A DNA stretch of 15,727 nucleotides from positions 7,954 through 23,680 of the forward strand of contig PMIW01000045.1 of the NCBI GenBank assembly GCA_003158365.1, written 5' to 3'. Position 1 is the stretch's first letter. Every line of letters starts with the position of its first letter. The DNA is from Ignavibacteriota bacterium. Lineage in GTDB: Bacteria; Bacteroidota; Ignavibacteria; Tepidaquicellales; Tepidaquicellaceae. Made by a program: the position numbers and the translations under genes. Below, piece after piece: positions 14,903-15,727 of the stretch. Below the pieces are notes generated by a model. It did not search any database and was not told the origin of the DNA. It saw nothing but the letters and a program-made list of their open reading frames with translations.

Positions 14903-15727
14903 ATGTTTAAAAAATATTTTAACATTTGCATCTTTATTTTAATATTTGTATCAAATATTTTGTATTCGCAGTATCCCCCTCCATCCGCTAATTTCAGAAT
15001 ATTTCCGAGCACTGTAACACAAACCGAACCTATTGTTTGCATAAGCCCTGTTAACAATATGATTTTATTTGGAAGTTCATATACTATTAATACTTCCACC
15101 GGATTTATCAGTGAGGGTGTTTATACATCTACAAACGGAGGTTATAACTGGTTTGGCTCCGATGTTTGTAACGGAACAAATATCAGCAATCACGGCGGTG
15201 ACCCGGGAGTTTCGATTGATAAAAACGGTGTTTTTATTTTAACTCATATTGGAAAAAATTCCGTAATAGCAGGAGTTTATGCTCACTACTCTACTAACTT
15301 AGGTACTAACTGGTCAAACGCTTTTACAATTACCACCCAGCAACCTGAAGATAAAGGCACCAGTTCTACCGACAATAATCCCTTAAGCCCGTTTTATGGA
15401 AGAACCTATGCAATATGGGCAAATGTGTTACTTTCTCCGGTCGCAATTCAGTTTTCTTATACATCTAATAGCGGAATAAACTGGACTTCTCCGCAGACAA
15501 TCAACCCGGCACCTCCACAGAGAAGTTCGGGAGGTTATATTGAGTCTGCAACAGATGGAACTGTATATGCCTGCTGGTCAGGAACTGCAACCCCTTACCC
15601 GACAATTTATGCAGGATTTGCTTCTTCATCAAACGGAGGAAGTTCGTGGAATGTTCAGCAAAATATATATCCAATAAGCGGGATTGAACCCAATTTACCC
15701 ACAAAATCGAATATTCGTGTCAATAGT
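14903..15727 (+). CDS. Secreted Asp-box (BNR/sialidase-like) propeller protein, 3' end missing
   Basis: The frame runs from ATG 14903 to the window edge (275 codons) without a stop. Residues 1-23 are a signal peptide (MFKKYFNICIFILIF to YSQ, cleavage before YPPP). Four Asp-box-like turns are visible: STNGGYNW (76-83), STNLGTNW (130-137), TSNSGINW (187-194) and SSNGGSSW (242-249), about 54 residues apart, as in BNR/sialidase-type beta-propellers. No sialidase catalytic set (Arg triad, Tyr, FRIP) is evident in the part seen, so an enzymatic role is not supported. By comparison with the gene at 1147 I expect a T9SS sorting domain beyond the window. It is separated from the upstream receptor by 83 nt of AT-only sequence and probably has its own promoter. 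Confidence 0.85.
   Translation, partial: MFKKYFNICIFILIFVSNILYSQYPPPSANFRIFPSTVTQTEPIVCISPVNNMILFGSSYTINTSTGFISEGVYTSTNGGYNWFGSDVCNGTNISNHGGDPGVSIDKNGVFILTHIGKNSVIAGVYAHYSTNLGTNWSNAFTITTQQPEDKGTSSTDNNPLSPFYGRTYAIWANVLLSPVAIQFSYTSNSGINWTSPQTINPAPPQRSSGGYIESATDGTVYACWSGTATPYPTIYAGFASSSNGGSSWNVQQNIYPISGIEPNLPTKSNIRVNS

Noticed and set aside
15501..15704. 67-aa minus-strand ORF at the right end
   Set aside because: Opposite-strand shadow of the Asp-box protein, whose frame is open over the same bases.

Overview
The window is AT-rich bacterial DNA, most likely from the Ignavibacteria or a related branch of the Bacteroidota/FCB group. Two secreted proteins end in the Por (type A) sorting domain of the type IX secretion system, with the QNYPNPFNPTTNI motif typical of that group. 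There are two TonB-dependent receptors and a porin-like barrel. Most genes lack Shine-Dalgarno sequences, several ORFs can only start at TTG or GTG, and promoter-like TAnnTTTG boxes occur. I assign no species.

Layout. Bases 1-1110 hold the 3' part of a porin-like outer-membrane barrel. Convergent to it (1147-3066, minus) is a large secreted protein with a T9SS sorting domain. A divergent spacer leads to tRNA-Lys(CTT) at 3369-3441 with its own terminator, followed by a degraded second copy of the tRNA 3' end that contains REP-like palindromes and has a second terminator. Next is a secreted FG-GAP/ASPIC/T9SS protein (3691-5445). Then comes a compact purine unit: purE (5599-6072) and purC (6065-7093) overlap by 8 nt and are followed by a PAP2 phosphatase (about 7205-8152). 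The PurE looks like class II AIR carboxylase, the type fused to SAICAR synthetase in animal PAICS, not the usual bacterial N5-CAIR mutase.

The right half holds two copies of a two-gene module: a small anonymous membrane-anchored protein of about 176 aa (8346-8876 and 11230-11763, both apparently starting at TTG), each followed by a TonB-dependent receptor (9006-11102 and 12714-14819). In the first module the genes are 129 nt apart. In the second they are separated by 950 nt containing an unusual array of five long hairpins with a similar loop motif and repeated linkers (12019-12514). The window ends inside another secreted Asp-box (BNR/sialidase-like) protein that starts at 14903.

How the parts relate: the left and right ends encode envelope and secreted proteins, the middle encodes two consecutive purine-synthesis steps, and the paired small-protein/receptor modules look like duplicated uptake systems of unknown substrate. 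The best candidates for something undescribed are the small-protein family tied to TonB receptors and the hairpin array inside the second module.
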